A stretch of 64,000 nucleotides of DNA from Desulfomonile sp963700305 (GCA_963700305.1 CAVOXB010000015.1:1-64000); one strand, 5' to 3'. Numbered from the stretch's first letter, positions 46,090-55,732 are shown. Numbers and translations are program-made. Notes: generated by a model not told the origin, from the sequence alone.

Positions 46090-48069
46090 CAGGATGCTGC
46101 CCTTCGAAGTCGACAGTCAAGGGAGCCCCTTCCTTCAGTATTTGTCCCGGCTTCACACTTTGCCCTGCAGCATTGCCGACTCCTTGAAACACTACATCAC
46201 ACTTCATTTTACCGCAGACTTCAAGTACCCTGTCTCATATCAAGGCCCTTGAGGTCAGGCACTACCCATTCTCCGGGTTTGCTTCCTTTGCGGACAGTCA
46301 CGCTTCTCGGCAACACAACCGCAGGCTTCTTGAAGCCGCCCAAAGACGAAGCCAATATAATGTCTGGAGGATTCGGCTTGCTCCCGCACATGGAAAGCAC
46401 CGCTTCACCGATTTTGCGAAAAACCGGTGCGGCCACCTTGCCGCCTGTTCGATTCTTTCCCACAGGCTCGTCGAGCACTACATAAATTACTAATCTGGGT
46501 TTCATGCTCATCAAGGCGCCGATGAAAGACACAACATATTTATCCGGTGAGTAACCACCCGAGGCATCAGCCTTCTGAGCGGTGCCCGTCTTGCCTATTA
46601 CGTCTGCGCCTGAAATGCCCGCGGTCTTCCCGGTTCCCTTTTCTACGACACCTCTTAGTATATCGACAATTTTCTCGGAAGTGGCTTCTTTTATTACCTT
46701 GCGTACGACGTGAGGTGGATTTTCTCTGATTGTCTCGCCCAAAGCGTTTGTCACTCTTTTCAAGAGATGGGGCTTGTAAAGCGAACCGCCGTTGACAGCT
46801 GCAGCGAACGCGGCTGCCAACTGCACGCTATTTACGGTTATTCCCTGACCGAAGCTGATATTGGCTTTTGTGAGCACCGACCATTTCGCCGGAACGGCCA
46901 ATACTCCGGGTCTTTCTCCAGGAAGATCCAACCGGACGACTCTCCAAATCCGAATGCAGAGAGGATCGTGGTAAAATTCGGTTTTCTTTAGCTTTTCAGA
47001 AATCCTCACCGCTCCGATATTGCTTGACTGAATGATCACATCCTCAAAAGAAAGATTCTTGTGAGGCACGATGTCGTGAATTTCCGAGCCGTTATACTTG
47101 TACAGCCCATGACGGCAATCGAACATCTCACCGGCAGAAACTCTACCAAGGTCCAGAGCTGCAGCTGCAAGGAATACTTTGAAAGTTGATCCCGGTTCGA
47201 ATGTATCTGCCACTGAATGATTTCGCCGGATCTCAGCCGACGCTTTCTGAAATACATTCAGGTTATATGTGGGCCTTACCGCCAGAGCCAGGATTTCTCC
47301 TGAATCAGCATTCATAACTACTGCTATGCCGCTTTTCGCGTGCTCTTTCTGAACCGCGTCTTCGATCTCTTTTTCAGCGACGTACTGAATGTTCCGATCC
47401 AGGGTGATATGCAAATCACGTCGGTTAGGGTTTCTGTCCTACGGCAGTAAACATCACCGGCCTGCCCAGTGCGTCTCTCTGAGCGGTCACAGGAATTGGC
47501 TCAACCTTCAGATCTTCGTCATAGAAAAGCTCAAGACCCTCAAGCCCTTCAGAGTCGATGCCAGCGAATCCAATTGCGTGAGCCGCAAAACTCTTCAACG
47601 GATAAAAGCGCTGATACTCCATGCAGGTCATAATCCCCTGCAATTCAGCTTTTGTTACTTTCTCGGCCACCAGCGGAGAAACCCTTCGTGCGATCCACAC
47701 GAAGGTCTTATCATCGTCGAGTCTTTTCAGAATTTCCTTTTCGTCAGTCTCCAATATCTCAGCCAGAATATGAGCAGTTTGCTTTTTATCAGTAATTTTG
47801 CGGGGTTTTGCGTAAATGGAACCTACCTCCAGGCTTGCGGCCATTTGCTCACCTGAACGATCGAGTATCATACCTCTTCTGGCCTCAAGTTGAAGGAACC
47901 GGTCCGCGCCTTTTCCGCTCTCTTCTTGAGGGACTCCGCGTCGAGACACCTGGAGCTGATACGCTCTAACAAATAAGAAAAGAGTGCCCGCGGCAAAAAA
48001 GGCAGCTACCAGAAGAATCCGGAACACTTCCCAATTTATTGGTTTTGGCGCTCTGGGACTACGGTACAT
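46088..48069 (-). CDS. ftsI: Division transpeptidase FtsI/PBP3 with C-terminal PASTA domain (frameshifted)
   Basis: Class B penicillin-binding protein of about 660 residues. The N-terminal helix is ILLVAAFFAAGTLFLFVRAY, and the dimerisation region includes LEARRGMILDRSGEQMAASL. A slip near 47418 follows. The transpeptidase has the active serine in FEPGSTFKVFLAAAALDLG, SSNIGAVRISE and VIGKTGTAQKADASGG. A pair of compensating slips spans about 46930-46985 (FYHDPLCIRIWRVVRLDLPG). A PASTA-like tail begins PGEWVVPDLKGLDMRQ and, after a slip near 46225, continues QGVGNAAGQSVKPGQILKEG. The PASTA tail resembles SpoVD-type proteins. It overlaps ftsL by 11 bases. Confidence 0.94.
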
Positions 48070-48412
48070 GAACCACCTTCCCCACGGCAGGAAATACTAG
48101 ACCGTTTTTCACAGCCTTGCTCTCCAACTCGCGCGGAGATTGAAGAGAGGCTATCTCCAGGAGAAGCTCCCGCTTACGTTTCTTAAGGTCGTTGTTTTTG
48201 TTCTCCAGGCTGGAAATTTCATAACCAATCTGGACCACCTGCATTCTGGTCCACACATAAAAAAGACCTACGCAAAGCACGGCAGAAGACAGCGCCACTA
48301 TCATGAACGGGCTGACACGACGAATACCCACTCTTTCCAGAGCACTCCGCAGAAAGCCCCCGGAGAGTCTTTCCGTAAAAACAGCCATTTTCTTGGCAGT
48401 GGACAATTGCAT
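48059..48412 (-). CDS. ftsL: Cell division protein FtsL
   Basis: Small bitopic divisome protein of 117 residues. A cytoplasmic tail of about 35 residues is followed by one helix (FMIVALSSAVLCVGLFYVW) and a periplasmic leucine-zipper coiled coil (IGYEISSLENKNNDLKKRKR ELLLEIASL). It ends in the SPRELE...LVFP box seen in FtsL relatives. Identification rests on topology and its fixed place between rsmH and ftsI. The frame is intact. Confidence 0.85.
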   Translation of the reverse strand: MQLSTAKKMAVFTERLSGGFLRSALERVGIRRVSPFMIVALSSAVLCVGLFYVWTRMQVVQIGYEISSLENKNNDLKKRKRELLLEIASLQSPRELESKAVKNGLVFPAVGKVVHVP

Positions 48413-48417
48413 CGCCT

Positions 48418-49325
48418 TTATTCCAATGGGCCAATCGGCCCGGACAAGGATTCCAAAACCCGCATCTTTGCGGATCTCGCTCTGGGATTTGATCTGATCT
48501 CTTCATCAGAGGGCGTTACAGGTTTACGCGTCAAAACGTTCCATCGATGTTTCTCTCTTTTCATCTGTTGAAACGAAAGCTTTACAGCCCTATCCTCAAG
48601 AGAATGATACGAAACCACACAAAATCTACCACCCGGCTTGAGCAGCAGAGGAATGTCCTCCAGAGCGGCGGCCAGGCTTTCCAATTCCTTGTTTACTGCT
48701 ATCCTGAGTGCCTGGAAGGTCCGAGTCGCAGGATGAATCTTACCGCGACGCCCTCCCATAAGCTGTGTCACGATCCTTGCAAGATCTTGAGTGGTAAGTA
48801 GTTCCCCACGATCGCGCGCAGCAATGATGCCACGGGCGAGTTTCTTGCAATACCTTTCCTCTCCATATGTTGCAAGTATTTCTTCAAGTTTTTTTGCAGA
48901 AATATTTTGCAAATAATCCTCCGCCCCTTGTCCGGACGTCATGTCGAACCTCATGTCCAGAGGCCCAGCGAAACGAAAGCTGAATCCTCTTTCCGGGTCC
49001 TCCAGCTGATCCGAGGATAGTCCCAGATCCAGGATCGCTCCGTCCACGGCTGTAATTCCTACAGTGCCGAGAATGCCCCTCGCCTGATCGAATCCTCCGT
49101 GAATACCTCGAAATCTCTCTCCGAACCTTTCCAGCCGAACTTTACAGCGCCGGATCGCCTCAGGGTCCAGGTCGATACCCACAAGTCTGCCTTTGGGGCT
49201 TGAGGCTTCGAGAATTGCTTCCGCGTACCCTCCCGCCCGAGAGTTCCATCAAGGTAGACTCCTCCTGACACCGGCCCGAGCACCTCAACAACTTCTCGTA
49301 AGAGCACTGGAACATGCAACCTACT
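48418..49325 (-). CDS. rsmH: 16S rRNA m4C1402 methyltransferase RsmH (MraW) (frameshifted)
   Basis: SAM-dependent N4-methyltransferase acting on 16S C1402; about 300 residues. The start HVPVLLREVVEVLGPVSGGV YLDGT is typical; its first codon is TTG at about 49325 or a more upstream codon. Slips between 49180 and 49245 disturb the SAM loop (expected DGTLGGGGY, seen as DGTLGREGT). It continues GIDLDPEAIRRCKVRLERFG, DGAILDLGLSSDQLEDPERG FSFR, RFDMTSGQGAEDYL, RRGKIHPATRTFQALRIAVN KELESL and FCVVSYHSLEDRAVK. It is the first gene of the dcw cluster; no mraZ precedes it. Confidence 0.93.
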
Positions 49326-49439
49326 CTCCTGAAGAGACGAATATTTAATGGAAACAGCCCGGCCGCGGTTATTTGAAAGCGTTACACGAAGTTGAGAAGG
49401 GCGAACCTCTAGAGATTGGCAAGGTCCCACGGGCGCCCG

Positions 49440-49926
49440 GGGTGCTAGATTTCCAGTTCTTCTAAAAAAAGACTATATCCGGTATGTTTCATTGTCAAGT
49501 TATTTTTACCTTGAACTTTTTATTATTAGTTGTTAAAATAATGAGTTTTGTTGTCAATAATCATGAAGCTAACTTTGCGCTTTAAGCAATTAGCGCTGTA
49601 GTCCTTCAGATGTCAGATGAGTGAGTCGACAATCGGGACTTTTTCGCTAAGGGTCCCCATCCTGGCGTTCGTCATGCCGGCGAAAGCCAGTATCCAGGTG
49701 GCACGGCAAGCACATCCTCGACTGGATCTCGACTTCCGTCGGGATGACGGACTAAGCTATTTGCCGGAAAGTATGTACCAGGATCTTCATCTTCCGTTGT
49801 CACCTGTATCCGCAGATCAGATGGTTAACTACGTTTGCGTCCTCTTTCTCCCCCATGATTGAACCATTGCATGATTTCCAGTTTTGGGCTTGACGAAGAC
49901 TTCCTCTACATATAAACTATCAGCGT
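49440..49926. repeat. Gene-free stretch upstream of rsmH with a diverged palindromic repeat
   Basis: 49480-49590 is AT-rich and probably holds the cluster promoter, although no clear boxes are visible on the minus strand. CGTCATGCCGGCGAAAGCC at 49673 and CGACTTCCGTCGGGATGACG at 49729 are the ends of an interspersed unit related to 41655-41717. No gene is supportable. Confidence 0.45.
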
Positions 49927-50014
49927 GCCGAAGTGGTGGAACCTGGTAGACACACCATCTTGAGGGGGTGGCGGGCGAGAGCTCGTGCCGGTTCGAGTCC
50001 GGCCTTCGGCACCA
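49927..50014 (+). tRNA. tRNA-Leu(GAG)
   Basis: An 88-nt class II tRNA. Acceptor GCCGAAG/CTTCGGC, discriminator A, encoded CCA. The anticodon stem CCATC/GGTGG closes loop TTGAGGG, giving anticodon GAG. A long variable arm GCGGGCGAGAGCTCGT is present, then T-arm GCCGGTTCGAGTCCGGC. Confidence 0.95.
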
Positions 50015-50026
50015 GCTGATCTAATT

Positions 50027-50052
50027 AACCCGGCTCTTTGGCCGGTTTTTCC
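50027..50052 (+). terminator. Terminator after tRNA-Leu
   Basis: CCGGC (50030-50034), loop TCTTTG, GCCGG (50041-50045) followed by TTTTT. Confidence 0.7.
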
Positions 50053-50162
50053 TTTTGCGGCAGTTGCAAAACACTTTGCTCTGCCTGGCTGATCAGAAGC
50101 ATTTTCGGAAAAAATCTTAATGACCTATATTCACTTTAAGAACAAGGGGTGCGGCGGCGGAT

Positions 50163-50942
50163 ATGTCACGAATCGTCAGATTGTTAAGCTGGAATGTTAA
50201 CGGAATCAGAGGTGCCTCGAAAAAAGGCTTTGAGGACTGGCTTCTTACAGAATCCCCTGACATTCTGTGCATTCAAGAGACTAGGGCTGATACTGACACC
50301 CTGCCAAAAACATTGCTTGAGCCGAATGGTTACACTTCTTATTGGCATGCAGCGCAAAGAAAAGGTTACAGCGGGGTTGCAGTCTACACAAAGGAGAAGC
50401 CCCTCTCTGTGGAAATTAGTATGGGGATTGAACGATTCGATGTTGAAGGCCGTTTTGTGCGGCTGGATTTTCCTGAATTCATTCTTTTCAATGTTTATTT
50501 TCCCAATGGCAAAATGGGACCAGAACGACTGAAATTCAAACTGGAATTTTACGATTTTTTTCTGGAAATGCTCGAACGAATGCGAAAAGAAAACCCGCGA
50601 TTGATTTTTGTAGGTGATGTGAATACGGCTCACAATGAAATAGACTTGGCCCGCCCGAAAGCAAACTCTAAAGTCTCAGGCTTTCTCCCAATTGAAAGGA
50701 AGTGGATGGATCGTATTGTTTCCATGGGGTATGTGGACACTTTTCGGAACTTTCACCCTGATACCGTGCAATATAGCTGGTGGGACCTGAAAACAGGTGC
50801 GAGGCAAAGGAATGTGGGCTGGAGAATCGACTATGTTTTCGTTACCCGGGAAATGTTGGAACAGGTCGACAGGACTTATATTTTGACTGAAGTATTGGGT
50901 TCGGATCACTGTCCGGTGGGTGTTGACTTGATACTGGAATGA
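50163..50942 (+). CDS. xthA: Exodeoxyribonuclease III (AP endonuclease)
   Basis: Mg-dependent AP endonuclease/3'-5' exonuclease for base-excision repair; 259 residues. It has LLSWNVNGIRGASKKGFEDW, ILCIQETRADTDTL (metal-binding Glu), GYSGVAVYTKEKP, FNVYFPNGKMGPERLKFKLE, RLIFVGDVNTAHNEIDLARP (D-x-N), WRIDYVFVTREM and EVLGSDHCPVGVDL (catalytic Asp-His). The frame is intact. It is alone between tRNA-Leu and the convergent hfq gene; the gap 50943-51207 holds nothing I can support. Confidence 0.95.
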   Translation: MSRIVRLLSWNVNGIRGASKKGFEDWLLTESPDILCIQETRADTDTLPKTLLEPNGYTSYWHAAQRKGYSGVAVYTKEKPLSVEISMGIERFDVEGRFVRLDFPEFILFNVYFPNGKMGPERLKFKLEFYDFFLEMLERMRKENPRLIFVGDVNTAHNEIDLARPKANSKVSGFLPIERKWMDRIVSMGYVDTFRNFHPDTVQYSWWDLKTGARQRNVGWRIDYVFVTREMLEQVDRTYILTEVLGSDHCPVGVDLILE

Positions 50943-51207
50943 TTAAACGACTAATTCACCTGGCAACACTGAGCAGCCCTGCCGCATTTCATGCCGCCTG
51001 CAATTGCAATATGGTTCCCTTCACCCTCCGCTTGTGCAAGCACGCAAGACTCTGGCCTGCAGTGGAATTCCTGATGTCAGCTCGTGATCATCTTATTGAA
51101 TGCACAGGCATTGCCCTGTCGGTTGCTGAGAATGAATTGTGATCCCGCGGGACTCCCCTGTCGAGGAACCCGCGGCTAATAGTAAAAGTAGTTGTTCCCG
51201 ATCTGCA

Positions 51208-51441
51208 TTACACCAGGCCGGGTATTTTGGCGCCGGGCTCAGCGGCCTTTATCAAACTCAGCGCATGTTTGTACACCAGTTTGATGTCGTCATGATCTTC
51301 GATGATAATACAAAAGCTGTCGAAACTACGAACATAGCCTTTGATGGAACCACCGGATAAAAGAAGCACCTCGACTTCGATTCTGGCTTTACGAACTTGA
51401 TTGAGAAACTGATCCTGAATATTGAAATGAGTTTTCGGCAT
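51208..51441 (-). CDS. hfq: RNA chaperone Hfq
   Basis: Hexameric Sm-like protein that pairs small RNAs with mRNAs; 77 residues. Sm1 reads IQDQFLNQVRKARIEVEVLL LSGGSIKGYVRSFDSF. Sm2 contains LVYKHALSLIKAAEPG, close to the standard YKHAISTI. The expected N-terminal QDxFLNxxR is present (Q, R of the distal and rim faces). The ATG at 51441 gives MPKTHFNIQDQF; an in-frame start six codons upstream is less likely. It lies 75 bases downstream of miaA on the same strand, the common miaA-hfq pairing. Confidence 0.95.
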   Translation of the reverse strand: MPKTHFNIQDQFLNQVRKARIEVEVLLLSGGSIKGYVRSFDSFCIIIEDHDDIKLVYKHALSLIKAAEPGAKIPGLV

Positions 51442-51516
51442 TTCCGCACCCCCGTGCATTAATCCCCAGGCGCATGGCTGATCAGGCCGTCCGGGGGAAA
51501 ATTCCCGGCATCAAAA

Positions 51517-52440
51517 TCATTTGCCGAGAAAATTATCAACCATCAATCCGATCCCTTTGATTTCTTTAGGATCAAACCACAAAACCTCGGGTTCGGAGCG
51601 AAACCATGTAAACTGCCTTTTTGCGTAATGTCGGGTGTCCCTCTTCATCAGATCCATTGCTGACTTCGGATCCAATTCTCCTGCCAGTACCATTCCGGCG
51701 TGTCGGTATCCGAGAGATTGCATAGATTTGAGTTCCCGGCTATACCCGAGTTCATAGAGTCCGTCTACTTCCTCAAATAATCCACCCTTTATCATACTGT
51801 CAACCCGGTTATCAATTCGTTCGTACAATACTGGCCGATCTGGGGCCAGACCTATAAAAAGGTGCTCGTAAAGTCGGTCACGAAAAGAATGTTCTTTTTG
51901 AACCGCGGACATATTTCTTCCAGTAATCTCGAAAACCTCAAGCGCACGAATCATTCTTGCAATATTACGGGGGACCGTTTTGCGGGCGGTCTCCGGGTCG
52001 ATTTCCGTCAGCCTGGAGTAAAGTGCCCCTTCGGTCTCTTCTTCTTCCTCCCTTAACTTGCGTCTTAGTTCCGGATGCGCGGGCGGAAGTTCAACGATCC
52101 CTCCTATCAATAACCTAATATACAATCCGGTGCCGCCAACGACAAGAGGAAGCCGTCCTCTTTGCAAAATTTTGTCTATGGATTTCCGTGCCTCGTCTAC
52201 ATAATCACCCGCTGAAAAATCTTCATCCGGGTCGCGAATGTCCAGCATGTGATGCGGCGCTCTTTGTCGCTCATCGGATGTGGGTTTGGCTGATCCCACA
52301 TCCATGTGTCTATAGATTTGCACCGAATCGGCCGAGACTATTTCGCCTTTGAGAGCTTCGGCGAGCCTGATTCCTACTTCTGTTTTACCCGACGCGGTTG
52401 GACCTGCAATAATTACTATTTTACGTCTTTCTGTCACCAT
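51517..52440 (-). CDS. miaA: tRNA dimethylallyltransferase MiaA
   Basis: Transfers dimethylallyl to A37 of UNN-decoding tRNAs; 307 residues. It has the P-loop IIAGPTASGKTEVGIRLAEA, SADSVQIYRHMDVGSAKPTS DE with the catalytic Asp, APHHMLDIRDPDEDFSAGDY, PLVVGGTGLYIRLLIGGI, the insertion domain with PRNIARMIRALEVFEITGRN MS, and RDTRHYAKRQFTWFRSEPEV. It is intact. Its start overlaps the end of an uncharacterised upstream frame by 20 bases. Confidence 0.96.
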   Translation of the reverse strand: MVTERRKIVIIAGPTASGKTEVGIRLAEALKGEIVSADSVQIYRHMDVGSAKPTSDERQRAPHHMLDIRDPDEDFSAGDYVDEARKSIDKILQRGRLPLVVGGTGLYIRLLIGGIVELPPAHPELRRKLREEEEETEGALYSRLTEIDPETARKTVPRNIARMIRALEVFEITGRNMSAVQKEHSFRDRLYEHLFIGLAPDRPVLYERIDNRVDSMIKGGLFEEVDGLYELGYSRELKSMQSLGYRHAGMVLAGELDPKSAMDLMKRDTRHYAKRQFTWFRSEPEVLWFDPKEIKGIGLMVDNFLGK

Positions 52441-52690
52441 ACAGAATGAAGAAATCCTCTCGCGTAATTTTCTTGTCAGTTCTCGGAACTGCGGTTGTCA
52501 TCACAAAAGAGTATAACTCATTTCTCTCGAAAAGAAGTGGTGCGGTGATACCTTTGCTTACACGCGCCAATAAAGGCTCAAGGGCATGTTGTTGTGAATC
52601 AGCGAAGTAGACCCAGCTGTCAACCACTGAGATCGTTTCCGGTCTTCGCCCCTGGCAATTATATCGGTTCCCAAAATTAATGTCCGATTG
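52421..52690 (-). CDS. Uncharacterised protein upstream of miaA
   Basis: An open frame of about 90 residues reads NFGNRYNCQGRRPETISVVD SWVYFADSQQHALEPLLARV SKGITAPLLFERNELYSFVM. The frame runs further upstream into a CCGGC-type repeat (52713-52738), so the true start is unclear; the gene may be truncated there. The 3' end overlaps miaA by 20 bases, suggesting translational coupling. I do not recognise a family, and no membrane segment or signal is visible. Confidence 0.45.
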   Translation of the reverse strand, partial: QSDINFGNRYNCQGRRPETISVVDSWVYFADSQQHALEPLLARVSKGITAPLLFERNELYSFVMTTAVPRTDKKITREDFFILYGDRKT

Positions 52691-52712
52691 GAGAAAGGAT
52701 AATTCGTAGGTG

Positions 52713-52795
52713 CCGGCTCCGTGCCGGCACATCTTCAAAAATAATCAATGATGCCTATAGAATGGGCCGGCAGGAACGCCGGTTCCTACGGATTT
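52713..52795. repeat. CCGGC-type palindromic interspersed repeat
   Basis: TAGGTGCCGGCTCCGTGCCG at the left and GGGCCGGCAGGAACGCCGGT TCCTA at the right; the outer arms TAGG...CCTA are inverted. The following 52800-53390 contains no gene that I can support. Confidence 0.6.
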
Positions 52796-53280
52796 CTTGT
52801 ATTCGCGCGAGGGATAAGCGTCAACATTTTTGACAATCACTATAATATCGCCGTCGGCACTGAGGAATCCACCTGATTTATGTGGGTGATTGTCTGCTAA
52901 AGGTTGGCAAAGTATGCTTTCCCGCCGACTGGAGCGAGCAAGTCTTTCCACGTATTTTAAGCAGGTTCTGAAAGATCCTGAAAGTTAGACCGCAAGTCGG
53001 AGCTCTCAGACAATCCATCTTTATCTATAGCAAATTCAACCTTTTGTTTATGAAATAATTCTGCAGGCCGGGTCAAGGTGTCAAAATTCATCATGAATGA
53101 AACGTCTCTCGCACCCGAAAGTCAATCAAAATGAATCTGTGAATCTGTGCACTAAGGAAAAAAAGCTTGACTTTTCTAGTAGTTTTATAGCATTATGGCT
53201 TTCCATTATGTATTTGGTTTAGCTTGGGAAAGTGTCCGAATTGAGTTCTGCAAATATGAGAGTTTTGGATTGAGTTATGC

Positions 53281-53365
53281 AACGTTTGAATGTCTGTTCT
53301 CGAGTAGGAAGCATTTTGTTTAAGACTTCCGGATAAATAGAGACTCTCGTATAACGTTTGAACGT
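53281..53365. promoter_or_regulatory. Direct repeat AACGTTTGAA(T/C)GT upstream of the export gene
   Basis: AACGTTTGAATGT at 53281 and AACGTTTGAACGT at 53353 are 72 bases apart, the second 44 bases before the start codon. They may be regulator sites for the export gene; no promoter boxes are certain. Confidence 0.3.
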
Positions 53366-53408
53366 GCAGTGAGCATTCGGCATCGAAACGGAGTCGGATT
53401 TGTTCGTG

Positions 53409-54512
53409 ATGGCTCAAAATTGGCGCCCCGGGAACTCCATCAAGAGTCGGTGGCGGCTATCATGGCTGCTCCTGGTGAGTTGCCTACTTTGCCTGACCCT
53501 TGTGGGTTGCATCGGATTAGTCCCCTCTCCGTTCAGGCCATCGCCCGGCCCGCGACAGGTTCCTGAAGTAACCGATCTGGCAGAAGCTTTTGACATAGTT
53601 TGCAGAAACTACAGATTGGGCCCGGAAGATCAACTCAGTGTTCTATTTCAGACAGAATGGAACGTCCCGCCTGGCAGCTTCAAGCTGGACACTCTCGATC
53701 AAATAAAAATAAAATTTATACTGGATCCCCAACTGAACGAAGATGTGGTCATCCGGCCGGACGGAATGATTACACTTCAGGCTATCGGAGAAATTAAGGC
53801 AGCTGGTCTTACTCCGGAGGAACTTTCCAAACGTATCGAACAGAAATTCCTTGAAGCGAATATATTCAGCAGAGAAGATTCCAGGGGCGGACTAAAAGAT
53901 TATCGGCTTGTCACAGTCCACGTTGTCGGATTCTACGAGAAAGTGAAGAGGCTGATAACTTCATTGACCACTCTGACCGGTGGATCTCAAACCACCCTGA
54001 CGATCAAACCTGATGGGACCATTGATCTTCCGTTGCTGAAGGATCGAGTTTTGTGCGTTGGTCATACGGTAAGAGAAGTCGAGAACACCGTAAACAGGAT
54101 ATACAAAGAGACTATTTTCGAGCATGTGGTGGCATCGCTATCGCTCGTGCAGGCAAAATCGAGAAAATTTTACGTGTTGGGAGAGGTTGGAGGACCGGGG
54201 GCTTACACGATCTCTCAGCCTATAACAGCTCTGCAGGCTCTCGCTTTGGCAGGCGGCCACAGCCGAGATACTGCAGATCTCACCAGTGTGATCCTGATTT
54301 CCAAGAACGCTTACGGAAAGCCTATTGGAAGGCGACTGGACTTGAAGAAGATCTTGGACGTAGGCGATATGAGTGCTGCGATCATGATCAAACCATATGA
54401 TGTGCTTTTTGTCCCGAGGACCTACGTGGCGGATCTCAGACTTTTCATGCAGCAGTACGTTAGCACCATATCCGATTTTGCCTCCTTAGCGAATCTCTTG
54501 GGGGGCCAGTAA
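53409..54512 (+). CDS. Polysaccharide export outer-membrane lipoprotein (Wza-like)
   Basis: Outer-membrane export channel subunit of about 367 residues. A lipoprotein signal peptide ends SCLLCLTLVGC|IG, with the lipobox Cys near residue 35. The Poly_export domain is NYRLGPEDQLSVLF through VIRPDGMITLQAIGEIKAAG, with LTPEELSKRIEQKF. A second, SLBB-like segment covers RKFYVLGEVGGPGAYTISQP and LQALALAGGHSRDTADLTSV. It ends with an amphipathic C-terminal helix (MQQYVSTISDFASLANLLGG). The ATG at 53409 is preferred; TTG and GTG codons precede it. It is next to a polysaccharide deacetylase, pointing to exopolysaccharide work. Confidence 0.88.
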   Translation: MAQNWRPGNSIKSRWRLSWLLLVSCLLCLTLVGCIGLVPSPFRPSPGPRQVPEVTDLAEAFDIVCRNYRLGPEDQLSVLFQTEWNVPPGSFKLDTLDQIKIKFILDPQLNEDVVIRPDGMITLQAIGEIKAAGLTPEELSKRIEQKFLEANIFSREDSRGGLKDYRLVTVHVVGFYEKVKRLITSLTTLTGGSQTTLTIKPDGTIDLPLLKDRVLCVGHTVREVENTVNRIYKETIFEHVVASLSLVQAKSRKFYVLGEVGGPGAYTISQPITALQALALAGGHSRDTADLTSVILISKNAYGKPIGRRLDLKKILDVGDMSAAIMIKPYDVLFVPRTYVADLRLFMQQYVSTISDFASLANLLGGQ

Positions 54513-54635
54513 ATGGAACGCACTTTTCGCGGCATATTTCCGCATTCGCTGAAATCAACGTTACGGAATTGGCCGAACATGCTTTTTTCTCATTTTTCTA
54601 TTTAGTCCTGCACGGAATTCCTATCTAACAATTCC

Positions 54636-55530
54636 ATGAAATCAAGTTCATCAAAAAGTTCGTTTGCGGCGGGAAGACCTAAGCCGGGAACATGCACAAG
54701 GCGGCAGTTTATTTCTGCTGGAGCCGGAATCATAGTCTCAACATCTTCCATCCCTTCTCTTGTGGATGAATTGGCGTCTCTTCTGGACACGAATTCGGAT
54801 CATGTTAAACCCCAGAGAGGAGAGATGCTGCCCTCAGAGATTCCTCGTCGCGGAAAAGAACCTCAAGACAACTGGGAAACGCAGCAACCATTGTTTCTCA
54901 CTTTCGATGACGGGCCTCTTCTATGCACCGCCCAGATCTTGATACATCTGCGCCAAAGAAACCATAAAGCCACCTTTTTCGTGATCGGCAGAAACCTCCT
55001 CAACCCAAAATTGCGCGAATTAGCAGTCAAGGCACTCAAAGAGGGTCACGACATCGGGAATCACTCATATGATCACCCCAATTTCGCCACTATTTCCGCA
55101 AAGAGGGCCGAAAAGGAAATCGTCACGACTCATGAACTTATTCAGGAGGTCGTGAGAGAATCTGGAGTAAATGCGAGACGGCAAGATCTTTTTTTCAGAT
55201 TTCCATATGGCGTTGTAGGATCCGCTCACAATCAAAGCCACTGTCATGAAGTCTTGACCGACCTTAATTATCGAATTGCCTGGTGGAATCTCGATACCCA
55301 TGACTGGCGGATGGAATTGGCATGGTTTCCTCGGCCTTCATCGAGAGTGATCAGGTCACTTAGCAGAGCCAGGGCTGGAGACGTAGTGTTGTTGCACGAC
55401 CGTACAAAAAACCGCTGAACACCTTCCAAGAATGTTGGAAATCATTGAATCGCAAAAATTGGTGTCCCTTCCTCTGTCGACACATGAAAGTGACGAATCG
55501 TCAGCTCTAGCTCAACACGGAATATTCTGA
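54636..55530 (+). CDS. Tat-exported polysaccharide deacetylase (NodB family), slip near the end
   Basis: Metal-dependent N- or O-deacetylase, about 297 residues. The twin-arginine signal is CTRRQFISAGAGIIVSTSS. The NodB domain has LFLTFDDGPLLCTAQILIHL (catalytic Asp and metal Asp), KATFFVIGRNLLNPKLREL, GHDIGNHSYDHPNFATIS (HxxxH metal ligands), FFRFPYGVVG and GDVVLLHDR. A slip in the A run near 55406 ends the frame early (NR, stop). Restored, it continues TAEHLPRMLEIIESQKLVSL and stops at 55530. The substrate is probably an exported polysaccharide or peptidoglycan, judging by the upstream export gene. Confidence 0.87.
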
Positions 55531-55579
55531 TTTCTCTCGTTGCTGGATGCCCTAAAGTAAAGGACAGTGTGTGCCTCCG

Positions 55580-55732
55580 CTACGAAAAGGAAGTATGCAG
55601 ACTCCTTTTCTGAAGTTGAATGACCGCATCTTCCTTGACTTCCGCCTGCGCCGAAATCATTGAAACACCCATAACACAAATAGTAACAAGAATAATCGTA
55701 ACAAGTTCAAAAAAGCATGATCGTTTCACCAC
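55580..55732 (-). CDS. Small secreted protein of 50 residues
   Basis: The GTG start at 55732 has AAGGAG eight bases upstream. The sequence begins KRSCFFELVTIILVTICVMG and has a cleavable-looking signal ending SMISAQA. The mature part of about 19 residues is EVKEDAVIQLQKRSLHTSFS. I do not recognise it. The ribosome site and signal make it better than chance; it may be truncated by a slip. The rest of the gap 55531-55938 is empty. Confidence 0.4.
   Translation of the reverse strand: MVKRSCFFELVTIILVTICVMGVSMISAQAEVKEDAVIQLQKRSLHTSFS

Noticed and set aside
33274..49430. Reading the dcw genes as pseudogenes because of stops and frame slips
   Set aside because: Every broken gene is essential, conservation continues on both sides of each slip, and slips cluster at homopolymers; sequence error is far more likely.
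50939..51142. A 67-codon frame overlapping the xthA stop by ATGA
   Set aside because: The overlap looks attractive, but there is no recognisable family, the composition is not coding-like, and it has no ribosome site beyond the xthA tail.
51208..51459. Longer Hfq start at 51459
   Set aside because: The extra six residues (MHGGAE) are not part of the family, and the ATG at 51441 gives the standard N-terminus.
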